Source of the DNA: Isoetes taiwanensis
Lineage: Eukaryota > Streptophyta > Lycopodiopsida > Isoetales > Isoetaceae
Assembly: GCA_021234155.1 (NCBI GenBank)
Contig: JAJEKV010000047.1
Location: forward strand, 179,894 to 243,893
DNA length: 64,000 nucleotides
Direction: 5' to 3'
The translations under genes and the position numbers were made by a program. Each line of letters opens with the position of its first letter. The first letter of the stretch is position 1. The notes beneath the pieces were generated by a model. It searched no databases. It saw only the letters and a list, made by a program, of their open reading frames with translations, and was not told the origin of the DNA. Below are positions 22,130-33,497 of this stretch, piece after piece.

Positions 22130-22985
22130 TTTTTAATCTTTATAAATCTGGAAATCCTTATAGAATCTAAGGGATGAGTAACTTTCATATAATCTATGGG
22201 AATTTAGGAGAATATACATAGAATCTTGAGAAATGTAGAGAAATCTTGAGATAAACTTTGAAAACCTAGGGGAATCTCTATAGAATCTTAAGAATCTAGG
22301 AGAATCTTGCATATCTGGTGTGTTTTGCAGGGTATTTTTCACACATTTTTGTCACAGATGGAATCTTCTTAGAATCTTGAAATCTTAACGAAATCTATAG
22401 TACTTTAATAGAATCTAGGGGAATATTCTTGGGATCTTTGAGAATCTAAAGGAATCTCAAGAAAATCTTGGAATCTAAAAGAATCACAAGAGAATCTTTG
22501 TGAATCTAAGGGAATCCAAGGGAATCTTTATAAAATCATTAAGAATCTAGGGGAATCTTGATGGAACCTTGGAGAATCTAGTTGACTGTTCATAGGATCT
22601 TAGAGAATCTAAGAGAAGCTAGATAGAATCTTGGGGAATCTATGAGAATCTTAAAAGAATTTAGAAGAATCTAGAGAATCTTCTTAAAATCTTGAGAATC
22701 TAGGGGAATCTTAGAGAATCTAAGGGAACCTAGGAGAATCTACATAGAATCTTGGAGAATCTAAAGGAATCTTAGAATAATCTTTTATGCTCTAGGGGAA
22801 TCTTGATGGAATCCTGAAGAGTCTTGAGGAATGTTCATATAAATCTAAAGGAATCTAGGAGAATATACATAGAATCTTGAGAAAATAGAGGAATCTTGGG
22901 ATATCTTCGAAAATCTAGGGGATTCTCTGTAGAATTTTAAGAATCTAGGAGAGATTTTCACACTAGGTGTGTTTCCAGGGTATTT
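22130..22985. repeat. Degenerate GAATCTnnGGGAATCTT minisatellite
   Basis: About 850 bp of degenerate tandem text built from GAATCTAGGGGAATCTT and GAGAATCTAAGGGAATC. A larger unit ends with GGGTATTTTTCACA near 22330-22345 and again near 22978-22992, so higher-order duplication occurred. A short relative is at 6640-6735. Confidence 0.8.
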
Positions 22986-23368
22986 TTCACATATTTTTGT
23001 CATAGATGTCTCCAAATGTGGAGGCCCTAAATAATAATAAATTGTATATATATAAAAAGATTAGTAGTTTATCTCTACAAATATTTTTTGGGATATACAT
23101 GCAGAGGGATGGATATGAGTATGAAAAGGGTTTTTTGCTAGAATAGTGCGAATGGGGGATATTTTGTGGGTATCACCAAAAAGATTAAAGCTATTTTTAG
23201 CCATAAATAAGATGTTCAATTCAAATTGTTATTCATACATTTTTCATGAGATTGAGCATTCGGTCAAGTAATTTTCAAGTTTAATAAGCAAAAATTTACA
23301 AATAACGGTTCGACGCCGTGGTACAAGATCGGAAGCAAATTTATTCAACAGCATCGGGCAGGATGAAC
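22986..23368. other. Region downstream of Rubisco activase
   Basis: AT-rich sequence that would include the 3-prime UTR of the minus-strand activase gene. I cannot place the polyadenylation site. No other gene is seen. Confidence 0.4.
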
Positions 23369-25670
23369 TCATTTCTTTTCTTCAAACTCATAAAGGCAGC
23401 TTCCATTATCACTACGAGCTGTTGGATCAAAGTTTGCAGCGTTAGGATCTGTACAACCTTCAGGCACTGGGATATTAACTTCTCTGGCAGCACTCCCTGT
23501 GCAACAGATTCTAGCATCAATAGTTGCATTTGAGGAAAAAAAACTGAACAAATATGTGGTTTCAAAATGTGTTGAGAAGCTGTCTTACCATAGAAATTTC
23601 CCTGTGAAATGGCATCTTCGTTGGCATCTCCAAGGGCGGCCTCTGACATGTATTTGCCTGCCAGTTGCACTCTCTTCACATTTTCCTGCTCTGCCACAAG
23701 CAAATTGCCATATTCTAGCAACCTGGCTATGGTCATCTGGGGTTTTTCAAATTTTGGAGGTCCTTCTTTGGAATTCACCAGCTTAGATCCAATGTTCTCT
23801 ACCCCAACACCAACAATCCACTTCCTCACTTCATCATCATACACTCTGGCCCTCAAGGCACCAAAGAAATCTGAAAGAATAGATGTTCTTTCTAATGAGT
23901 TCCAGACCTTATGGAACTGAAAGCATACAGGCATTCTGCTTATATTATCGACCAGATATAAAGTATATAGCAACTTAACTTGGAAGAGTATGTTCTATAA
24001 GACATTGCGTGTTTTGCACTCTACTTAATTGATAACTCATACTTCAAGAAATTTCCTAAGAATTCACCGCATTAAATCTGATGCCTGAGATAGACATATC
24101 CTAAAATTAGCATGTGTGTTGTCCTACAATCCATAATTGAAGTTCCAATCTTAGAGCTTTCTTGGGAAAAAAATACCTATTGATTGCCCTGGGAAAGTGT
24201 CCACAAGTTTCACAACGTCCTCTTCAGGAACGCCATCAGTTTTGAAAATTCCAGTACAAACACCGATTCTATCCTCCCTGGTTGGAGCCCAGTAGAATTT
24301 TTCCATGCGCCCATCTCGAATCAAAGGAGCATATAATGTGGAAAAATCGTTACCTGTGACAATAATAGGAACCCTAGGAATTTCCTCTTGGTTGTATACT
24401 CCTGGTAGCTGCACATTGGTTGGATTATCTGCAATGTTCATGAGTGTCGCATTTACCATCTGGTTGTTCACTGTGTATTGTGTAGTGCCTCCCATTCTAC
24501 CAGCTCCGGCATCAAGATCATTGATGAACAGAACACACATCTTGCCCTTTTTCCTGATAATGTCTGCTGCCTCTCTGTACCTTTGCCTGATCAGTTTAGC
24601 AGGTTCTCCAGCATTTCCACTCTCCAACTCACCAGCGCTCATTGCAATTACCCTGTAATGTTCCTAAGAATTTAGCTTTTGTACCACTAAAAATTTTCCA
24701 GTCCTAACTAGCTCCTATACTTCCTAATTTACCAAATAGATCATGAACATAAGCAACCAATATCGGAAATAAGTTCGCCACAAGTTTCTTACTGAATCCC
24801 AAGTTTCTTAAACACAAGCTCGCACTGAAAGGACTTGCCCTGCCCTTTTCCTCCCCATATTCCAAGAATAAGCGGAACCTATCAGCATAACAGACCAATT
24901 GAATTCTAAGAATTGATTATGCAGCCGAATTCTAAGTGCAAAGAATTGGCTTATACCTTTATGTTAGGCAAAGACATGAAATTCTTAGAAATGTGAATCA
25001 CAAGCTTGTCCATGAACGATTTGGAGATATAAAAGCCATCTGATATGTTGTCCATGGTAAACCTGAATCAGATAATTTTCAAATTGTAAGCGAAAGAAGG
25101 ATACATCAGATGCCTACGAAAAGGAATAATAAGAACCTCACACTCTTTGCCCGCTACTAATGTAATCCCAAGAGGACAACACGGCGTGCTGTGTTCCTCC
25201 TCCTTGGGGGCCCTGAAACAGAGAATCCACCATGCCCTTGCCTCTTGTAATATCTTGCTGATCATCGGACATATCAGTTCCAAGGCCTGCCCATTTATCT
25301 TTCTTTGATTCTGCCTCACATACTACTCTGCTCTGAGCCTTCACATCTCCAAAACCAGCACTCAGATTCGCCCTTTTGAAGTTGCTTCCCAAAAATGCAG
25401 AGCTCAAGGAGTTATTGTTGGTTCCGCTTATCGGATTCGTAACCCCAGGTAAACTCTGCATATATCCACATTCCATTATCCAAACCCGTCAGTAATTCCA
25501 GAAGCAGATTCAATTTCGGCTTTCAACAAATATTTCTATGAATGAATGGGAACGATTTTGTAATTAAGATGAGATCAAACAACGGAAAAAGAGAGTAAAT
25601 GCAATGAAAATTATTTGAATACCTGAGAAACAGAAGGGCGAGCTTGAGCGCCTGCAATACAAGACGCCAT
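23369..25670 (-). CDS. RCA: Rubisco activase, alpha-type (chloroplast AAA+ ATPase)
   Basis: Seven exons join in frame to 479 residues: 25623-25670, 25142-25455, 24957-25062, 24793-24878, 24177-24652, 23589-23870 and 23369-23496; every intron is GT-AG. The enzyme uses ATP to remodel Rubisco and release inhibitory sugar phosphates in the stroma. The start [16 protein letters not shown] and Ser/Asn-rich residues to about 65 form a transit peptide. DKWAGLG and [19 protein letters not shown] mark the mature N-terminus. Walker A GGKGQGKS is at 165-172 and Walker B FINDLDAG at 227-234. The C-terminus has the alpha extension with Cys452 and Cys471, nineteen residues apart as in the redox-regulated isoform. 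The last residues EEKK extend past the usual aromatic end. No broken exon was found. Light-regulated promoter elements could not be assigned. Confidence 0.95.
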
Positions 25671-26379
25671 AGCCGAGGAAAAGAAAGGCGAGTGGGGATT
25701 CACAAAACAACTTCGGGAATTTTATTAAGAATCCAGAATTTCGGGAATTATTAGAATCCGAAATCACACTTGGGACGTATGAACCATTGAAATTAAGATC
25801 TTCTTCTTGTGGTCCACAACACATGACATAGCCATTTTTATGGTATGGATAGGAAGTGCATGGTTGCTCTATGTTTTGCCTGTATAGGGGAGTGATACTT
25901 AGTATTCATGTGGATGAGATACACACTCTGTGGGTGTGGAAGGTATTCATGTGGATGAGATTGTGTATCGTGGGGACAGAAGTTCGTAATAAAGTTACAC
26001 CGATAAGCATTGTTGGGTTGCCCCTACAGGGCAACCCCTCGCCCATGTGGGTGAAAGAGCTATGCAGGTATATACCTGAATATTCTTTGTAACCAACCTA
26101 AACCTGTTGTTGTAGGTAATTTGCCGGTTCACTTGTAAACTACGTCGGAAGTCTGCACGAACGTTCCATGGCTGGAATCTGCAATGGCTGCTTCGAAAGA
26201 AATGGAGGGATTGGCCGCTTCTATTTGTTCGTGTTGCGACGAATCAACTAGTACTAGCCGAGTAATCAATCGCAAATGAAGTAGTTTCTACTTTGAGGAG
26301 CTTTGACTTTTGGCGGATTGCAAAAATCAGAAAGGGTTTTATTTCGAGGAGCTTTTGTGAGTATTTTATGGTTTTGACA
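25671..26379. promoter_or_regulatory. Upstream region of Rubisco activase; no second gene
   Basis: This region should hold the minus-strand promoter and 5-prime UTR. An ATAAAAA-like TATA candidate lies near 25835-25843 on the minus strand, about 170 bp before the start codon. I cannot confirm it. At 25893-25945 a ~20 bp phrase ATTCATGTGGATGAGAT repeats. Confidence 0.3.
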
Positions 26380-28120
26380 TTATTATGTGATCATCATATC
26401 TGACTACCAGGTAGAAAAGAGAGGATGGCGCAGCCCACAGGCTAGGGTTTTGGCGCCGATTCAGTCTGAGATATCTCCCTCCTCGGGTGTCCGTTTCTTG
26501 CGATTCTTGGTGCATTGGAAAGCCTGTGCAGTGAGCTTTCCAAAGGTATATGGCATCAGGGGGTTTTCTTGCTGCTTCAGTCCCGGGATTGGGATCCTCC
26601 ATTTCGGCCTCCATGGTCGCCTGCGCCGGTATGCATTCTTGCTCGCAATTTTCTGCCTCTTTGGCCTCCAGTGCTACCTCCTAATTCTCGTCTCAATCCA
26701 CTTGCATATGCCCCTGTCTCTATGGATTTGCAATTCCCTCCTCTCTCTATGCCATGTACTTCTGCTTCTGCCTCTCTTCCTCCTTCCTCCACCTCTGCTC
26801 CAACCCCTTCCTCTCTTGCCCTCCCATCCTCTTTAGGCCTCTTACCCGTCTCCTCCTCTTCCCTCTGCTCCTTGGTCTGCCCCTAATACTATTGCTCGAG
26901 TCTCACAAATGCGCTTCAATGATTGGATTAAGTGAGACATGACATCTGGTGTGCGTTCTGCTCGTGTTGTTGCGGCGGTGTCCCTTATGATGGAGAATAA
27001 CAAAAGAGAGGTGTCTGAATATATGAAAGAGGCGCGAGGGTCTTGAAGTTAGAATGGATGTTCAAGCGCCTCCTCGATAGCGTGTTCTATGAAGCAGAGG
27101 TGTGTTCTAGTGCCTTCACTCAAAGGGTGGTGTCACCGGTTGTGGAGATAGATCATAAGCGTCCACTTGCAAAGTGCACAATCTAATGTCCCATCGGTGG
27201 TATGTCATTTCACTAGTCGGGTTCCTTGATCTCAAGAGGATGGGATTTTGGTTGAAATAACATCTGCAAAAGTTGAGATTGCCTCCGCATGAGTCCCTAA
27301 AAAGTTTTGGATAGGCAAAACAATTATTTCTTAGTGATGTTAGAATTAAGCTAATTGCTGTTGATAATGTAGTGGGCGTGGAGTGGATCCTTTGTGGGGG
27401 CATTATCTCTTGTATCGGTATACACCCACGGATTTCTTCCTAATAAGTCAGGTGCACGTCATATGCCTCTTGGTTTGCATTGGAGGACTTCCCAATTGAG
27501 TTGCGGGTTCGGACTTCTTGGTCTCCGATTGCCAATGGATTAGGGTTGCACCTTGCTCATTCGATTACCAATGGTCCTCGTATTTGTATTTCCCTTCTGT
27601 GAGGCTTCCCTTCCCAAGTCTCTGTGGTTGTTAAAGCGTGGTCCACTCTTTTTAAATATAAATTATCTTTACTGACCTAGAGCTTGCCAATATGTTTTCG
27701 ATGTTGAGGCCTTCTCACGCTTCACCCAATGTGCAATGGACCCTCCATTCCCATCCCTCCCCACATACGTAATCGCTCACGCTTTTGTCCTTGCCATCGC
27801 CCTTCTTCATCTTCTACCCTAGCCATTGGCACATAATTGTCTTTCTTGACCAGCAAGAGATTTGGACATGATTACACGCAAGCAAGAGCACATTGAAGAA
27901 GAATGGTCCATTGCTGCATGAAAAAGCCGCTTCGGAGGAGGAATAGCTTTGCACCCGCGATATACGCATCTGCTTCCCCCTAACCTGTTGAACCAACACT
28001 TCTCACCTTGTTGTCACAGCGTCCAATAGCATAACCAACCACATTGGGCTGATCAAGTGGATAATGAGTCTCATATACGAGGTTGATATGGACTTAGAAC
28101 ATCCTCCACATCCACGATCA
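26380..28120 (+). pseudogene. Probable 5-prime part and ORF1 relic of LINE
   Basis: This stretch leads directly into the endonuclease of the LINE below, in the same orientation. Broken plus-strand frames include RSARVVAAVSLMMENNKREV near 26950 and a segment at 27440-27600 that could be an ORF1 RNA-binding region. No zinc knuckle is intact. Assignment rests mainly on position. Confidence 0.35.
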
Positions 28121-30445
28121 ATGAAGTTAATCTCACGGAATGTGCGGGGGTTGCCTCCTCCCCTCTGAAAGAGCGGAGGTTGTCCATGGCCACGACTAGG
28201 TGGGACTCAGATTTCATTTGTTTGCAAGAGCATAAATGAAAGAAAGAGGATGCCTATAAAGTTGCTTTCGAAGAATCAATAAGCGATTACAATGTTAGAT
28301 GGCGCCGCATGACTTCGGCAAAGGCTAGTGTCCTTAAAGCATGGAGGAGGACTATTACGGGTGTCATTTACTCGGAGTTGCCAGATTTGGCGGTGGATCA
28401 TAATCAAGTGGTTTGATAAAAGGGCAAGAATGGGATTGGTTAATGTGTATGCGCATGTCGACCCACCGAGAGAGGCGCATTGTGGGCTTCTTTCGTTCCA
28501 AATTGCGAGGTTAGGCTCCCTGTTGCATGGATCATGGTGGGTGATTTTTACATGGTTGAGCTTGAGCAAGGCAGATGTGGCGTAGGTGCGAGATAGTGCA
28601 AGGCTTTGAGCGGGAGCAATGGCACCGCTTTTAATGCAAGATTGTGGCTTTATAGAAGTTGAGGGTCCCTCAAGTTTTACTTGGTGTAATGGCTGGTTGG
28701 GTGGTGGTAGAGCATATGCAAGACATGATAGAGGCTACTATAATGCTTTGGTAGCAACTCTATTGCCTACTTTTCATCGTGAAATTTTGTTGAATCGCGT
28801 AATTTCGACCATAATCCCGCGGTATTTCTCTTGCTCTCATACGGTGGTGCATCTTGCCTCTAAGACATATTTCAAAGTGAATACATTTTTCTTGAAGGAT
28901 GATGATTTTTGGCGGTTTGAAAGGCGTGGTTTACTTCTTTCTCTCGGCGCGGGGGCATGGCGGGTATTGTTGATGCTCGGCTTTGTGAAGTCTTTTGCTA
29001 AAGGTAAGGGCCGTGAACGGGCTTCTGCTAACCAGAGCCTTCTGTTGGCTCTTTATCGACAACTTGAGGCATGCAGGTCTATTGCCCCATCAGACGGTCA
29101 TGTGGGGAAGCAAATTTTGTGTAGTATTCGGCAGATGGAATCTGAACAGGTTCAATTTGCTCGCATTAAAGCTGGGCTGCAATGGTTCAAGGAGGGAGAC
29201 CGGTGCACATGTTTTTTCTTTAGAGCTGCTAAAACAAGAAAGCTAGCTGCATTTTTTCAGTCTCTGCAGATTCAAGATGGGCTTGTTGTTTCAGATCCAG
29301 CTGAGCTTAGAGGCTTTTTGCATGATCACTTTTCAGCTTTCTTCACTGCTCGACGTCTTCCTTTTCAGTCAGATTTTCAAGCGGCTTTGCTTGCTAAGAG
29401 TCACCAATGAGCAAAGGGCCACTTTAGAGGCTGAGATCAGCCAGAATGATTTAGCTGAGGCCACATTTTCTCTCAAGAGGGGCAAGTGTTTGGGTCTTGA
29501 TGGTATTACAGTGGAGTTTTTCCAGGAGTATTGGGATTGGCTTGGTGCAGATGTGTATGATGCTTTTCGGGGATTTCAAAAAGCGAGAGGCACACGGACA
29601 AAATCCTCAACTCGGTTGCATCTCCCTTATTCCAAAATGTAAGGATCCCTCTTCCATTTTAGATTGGCCCCATTACTTTGTTGTCCTCGAGTGTACAAGA
29701 TCTTTGCTAAAGCTTTTGCTCAAAAGCTTTGTGGCGTCTTTAATGAAGTCCATCTCTTCCACCACGGTCGGGTTTCTTGCCTGCGCCGATTAATATCTTG
29801 AATAATGTGGCAGCAGCATATGAGGGTCTCTATTGGGCTAGAATGCATGGTTACCCCATTGTATACTTGAAGCTGGATTTTGCAAAAGTGTTGGTGGGTT
29901 TTCTGGAGGCGGTGCCTTTTACGTCTTGGTTTTGGTGCCGGTTTAGCGGATGTTATGAAACTTCATTATTACGCTTTCGTTCTTGAGTTCTTTTCAAGGA
30001 GTTGCATGGTCTTCCCATGAATAATGGTTCACAAGAGATTTGTGTCGGTATCGCGAGATGACACTTTCTTTTCTTAATGGGCGATGGCGAGAATTTGCGA
30101 GAATGCCATTTCCTTGTTAGACGGTTTCTCTTTGACTTACCGGTATCTTCATGGGGTGGCAAAAAGTGTCGCGCCCTATGGGCCCCTAGACTCTTCTTAG
30201 GTGTAGTCTTACGTGGTTGCATTTCCATGGAAGGTTCTTCCTCATGGGAAGGCAACTAAGCTTCTAGGCATTCCAGTTGGTATACACCTCTCATCTGGAG
30301 ACGCGTGGGATGTCATTATTAAGGGGTTGGAAAGGCATTTGTTCTGGTGGTCCACGGCTAAGTTATCCATGGCTGATCGTGTAACTGTGGCAAAGTTAGT
30401 TCTGAGTGGTACACATGTCTACATGGCTGCTATCAACTTCCCTTA
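28121..30445 (+). mobile_element. Degenerate non-LTR retrotransposon (LINE, plant L1-like)
   Basis: Protein fragments in several frames follow the LINE order. Endonuclease: LISRNVRGL at about 28130, VNVYAHVDPPREA near 28440, VGDFYMVE near 28540, FTWCNGW near 28677. Reverse transcriptase: GLQWFKEGDRCTCFFF near 29175, a KRGKCLGLDGITVEFFQEYW segment near 29476, LIPKCKDPSSI near 29625, YLKLDFAKV near 29865 and LSMADRVTVAKLVLSGTHVY near 30363. The Y-A-D-D catalytic block is not found; the stretch around 30000-30060 is scrambled. Multiple frameshifts and stops show it is dead. No RNase H or poly(A) tail is clear at the 3-prime end. Confidence 0.75.
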
Positions 30446-30639
30446 AGGAATAATCATATAACATGATAATCCCAACAATGGCTCTCTGGCTTGTAATCTT
30501 CAGTTACAGGCCAGAGTGTCATGACCTTTCTAGATGTAATCCTCGTCCGTCCTTTTTTTTAGTAATGGCCTCAAATATCCCACATGCATTAAATGTTGCA
30601 CATGTTACCAAATCAACAATTGCCAAATCAACAAATGCC

Positions 30640-31250
30640 AAATGAATCAACAGGTGTGAATCACCCCCAAGCGCATAACAATTTTGACCTATGATATTCT
30701 ATGCATTATGTTAAGGCATAAATTGTGTAAGTCAACAACTTTCAAGTCAAGAAGTGTGAATCACCCCCAAGCAAATGTTTGACTTTTATTGACCATGGTA
30801 AAGCTTAAGTCAACAATTTTCAAGTCAACAAGTATGAATCACTCCTAAGCTAAAGTTTTACTTTCATTGACCAACATGTTTCGTAAAGCTTGAGTCAACA
30901 ATTTTCAAGTCAACAAGTGTGAATAACCCCCAAGCATTTGGTAAAGCATGAGTCAACAATTTTGACCTATGCTATTCTATGCATTATGTTAAGGCATAAA
31001 TTGTGTAAGTCAACAATTTCCAAGTCAGCAAGTGTGAATCAACCCCAAGCATTTGGTAAAGCGTAAGTCAACAATTTTGACCTATGCTATTCTATGCATT
31101 ATGTTAAGGCATTGTTGTGTAAGACAACAATTTTCAAGTCAACAAGTGTGAATCACCCCCTTTGTTACATGTTTGACTTTCATTGACCAACATGTTTGGT
31201 GAAGCGTAAGTCAACAATTTTGAAGTCAACAATCAATTTACACTAGCTAA
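30640..31250. repeat. Minisatellite AGTCAACAATTTTCAAGTCA
   Basis: Units of about 70-130 bp contain AAGTCAACAATTTTCAAGTC, AACAAGTGTGAATCACCCCC and TATTCTATGCATTATGTTAA. Five to six copies occur. Dense TTGAC/GTCAA words are present, which match the W-box core, but that is a consequence of the repeat. Confidence 0.75.
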
Positions 31251-31484
31251 TTATAATTAGAATTACTAAACAAGTGCCAAGCCAACATAATATGATTGGT
31301 GTCCAAAAAAGAATGGCCATTTCAGGATAGATATTTTTTTTTTGTTATGTTTTAGAAAATAAAATTATGGTTATTTCGAGGTAATTATTCGTATCCTACT
31401 AAATCATTACGATTAAGATACTAATGGTACGAAATCCTAAAATCGTAGCGTACGAAATTAATTTCATGCCAGCCTTTATAGGCT

Positions 31485-32732
31485 ATGGTCGTGAGGAAGA
31501 AGCATCGTCCAATTCCTTCAAACAGAATGTCGAAGCGTTGCCGCTCTCCCTCCCGCTCTGCCTCCCCTTCACTTGGCCCTTTCAAGCGCCGGGCGCTGCT
31601 TTCCATTCCTTTGGCACAGGTCCTTGCCAGTTATGGCATAGGATCTTGGCCAAATTTTCCTTTGCAGGAGCCCGATGTGTCTGTCCCAGAGCCTGAGAGC
31701 CCCGAGCCTGAAAGCTCCATGACATATTTAACAAAATTTGGACTTATTCAAATCTAATAAATGTATTTTTAGCTTTTTATGATTTTAATAATTTGTTCTG
31801 TTTATCTTCAGATAAAAAATATGATACTTACTAAAGTTTAAAGTTGCTTTCTAAACTAATTCTTGGTTCCATCTATTTAGAATTAAATTTTCATCTAAGA
31901 TAACCCTGTATAATTAAAATGCTATTTTTTTTTAAATATTTAAAGAACGTTTTACATTGAAATTAATTAAATGATTATGTCTATGTTTGATTAAAATATT
32001 TTTGTTTCATCAAAAAAATTGTTTAATAGTTATTATTAAACCAATAACTTTATATCGTTTAATTAATTTCAACCTAAAACCTTCCTTAAAGTATTTTTAA
32101 AAGTGTAAAAGTTTGTAAATTGTGAAATTCTAATAATAGTTTTAAGTCAATCGCTTATCAAACCATCAAATTTCATTTAATTATCATGATTGCTAAATCT
32201 TGAATCTGTTAAATCAATAAAAATTGAAATTTTTATATTCTTGAAATGTCTAATTCTAAATAGATTCAAATAAAAATTAGTTTGAAAATCAAGTTTATTC
32301 TTTGATAACCATTATAGTTTTAATTTAAAGATAAACTTATAAAAATTATAACAATCAAGAAGAATCACACAATACATATATTTTTATAATGGCGTTCTTG
32401 AAGCGTTATCTATTAAATCTGAATAAGTCCAAATTTTGTTGAATATGTCATCTCCTCTTCTGAAAGCTCTAAAGATCTTTCTGAGCTTTCAGAAGAGGTA
32501 GAATCCACCTCCAATTTCGATTCCTCTGATGCAGATTCTTCCGAGGAACAGATCGATTCTGAAGATAACGAATGGAGCGAACACGAGACCAGCGAAGAAG
32601 AAGAAGACGAAGAAGATTTGCTGGAATTCCAAAATTGGCTGGAAAGTAAGTAGCATGCATGCATTCAATTTTTGCTTTCTTTTATTACATTCTAAACTAA
32701 TTTTCTTCACTTTTCGTACAGATGAAGCTTGA
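31485..32732 (+). pseudogene. Small acidic-protein gene split by a MITE
   Basis: The frame begins MVVRKKHR (an internal Met at 31527 precedes SKRCRSPSRSASP), runs to EPESPEPESS at 31718, and resumes after the 733 bp insertion at 32456 as SSESSKDLSELSEEVEST, ending in an acidic stretch and LLEFQNWLE. A strong donor (GGAAA|GTAAGT at 32645) joins an 11-nt last exon at 32722-32732 after TTTTCGTACAG. Removing the insertion with one CTCC copy gives exactly 144 codons plus a stop in frame. The protein is a basic/SR-like N-terminus with a long Ser/Glu/Asp tail. I do not recognise the family. It converges on the transposase-like gene at 33.5-36.5 kb and could be its partner in one element. Confidence 0.55.
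31719..32451. mobile_element. 733 bp MITE with ~40 bp TIRs and CTCC target duplication
   Basis: The left end ATGACATATTTAACAAAATT and the right end (complement ATGACATATTCAACAAAATT) match for about 40 bp. CTCC lies directly outside both ends (31715-31718 and 32452-32455). The interior is AT-rich without coding sequence. Insertion lies inside the reading frame of the acidic protein gene. Confidence 0.8.
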
Positions 32733-32785
32733 AGTCCTGGGAAGCCACCTTTTGTTTTCTTTTTTTTTCTTTTGATCAAGTTCGA

Positions 32786-33300
32786 CCACAGGCCTTTTGT
32801 GCCTTTGTATTTTTTTTAAAAAACAGATGCTATATAGGCCTTAGTGCCTTTATTTGATCTCACCCCCTTGTTGATCTCACCCCTTGTGAAACAGGCCTTA
32901 GTGCCTTTGAAATATATGATGGCCTTAGTGCCTTTACTTGAACTCACCCCTTGTGACACAGGCCTTAGTGCCTCTTTGTAATATATGATGGCCTTAGTGC
33001 CTTTTTAAATATATGATGGCCTTGTGCCTTTTTGAAGTATTCTGGTATTTTCTGTTTTTGAAGTATTCTGGTATCTTCTGTTTTAATATATGATGGCCTT
33101 GTGCCGACTGTAATCTAGGCCTTGTGCCTTTTATTTAATCCAGGCCTTAGTGCCTTTAATTGTAATGGCCTTGTGCCGACTGTTGTGCCTTCTGTTATCC
33201 AGGCCTTAGTGCCTTCTTTAATGTGGATGATGGCCTTGTGCCTTTCTGTAAATTTGTAGTTTTGTTATACCTTGTGCCTTGTGTAAGTTTGTGCCTTGTG
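32786..33300. repeat. GGCCTTAGTGCCTTT minisatellite
   Basis: About fifteen degenerate copies of AGGCCTTAGTGCCTTT or GGCCTTGTGCCTTT lie between two convergent genes. Some are spaced by CTCACCCCTTGTGA or ATATATGAT. They probably fall in the 3-prime UTR of one or both genes. Confidence 0.8.
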
Positions 33301-33497
33301 TAAATTTCTAATTCTGTTTTACCTTGGAATTCATTTAACATTCGAAATTACAAAATGCGTCAGAATCAAGCATACAAAATGAGAATGCAAAACAGAAACT
33401 TCTTTATATTCACAAAAGTACCTATACAGTACCCTTTACACAATTGCTCTTTCCACTATTCCAACAACGTGGGAAGCCTCTCTAGAATATCTTGTTC

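Noticed and set aside
23341-23973. A separate 210-residue gene overlapping the activase 3-prime end
   Set aside because: It is activase exon 6 read through its intron; kept as a possible retained-intron isoform only.
30640-31250. W-box (TTGAC) regulatory cluster
   Set aside because: The motif density follows from a minisatellite and there is no adjacent live gene.
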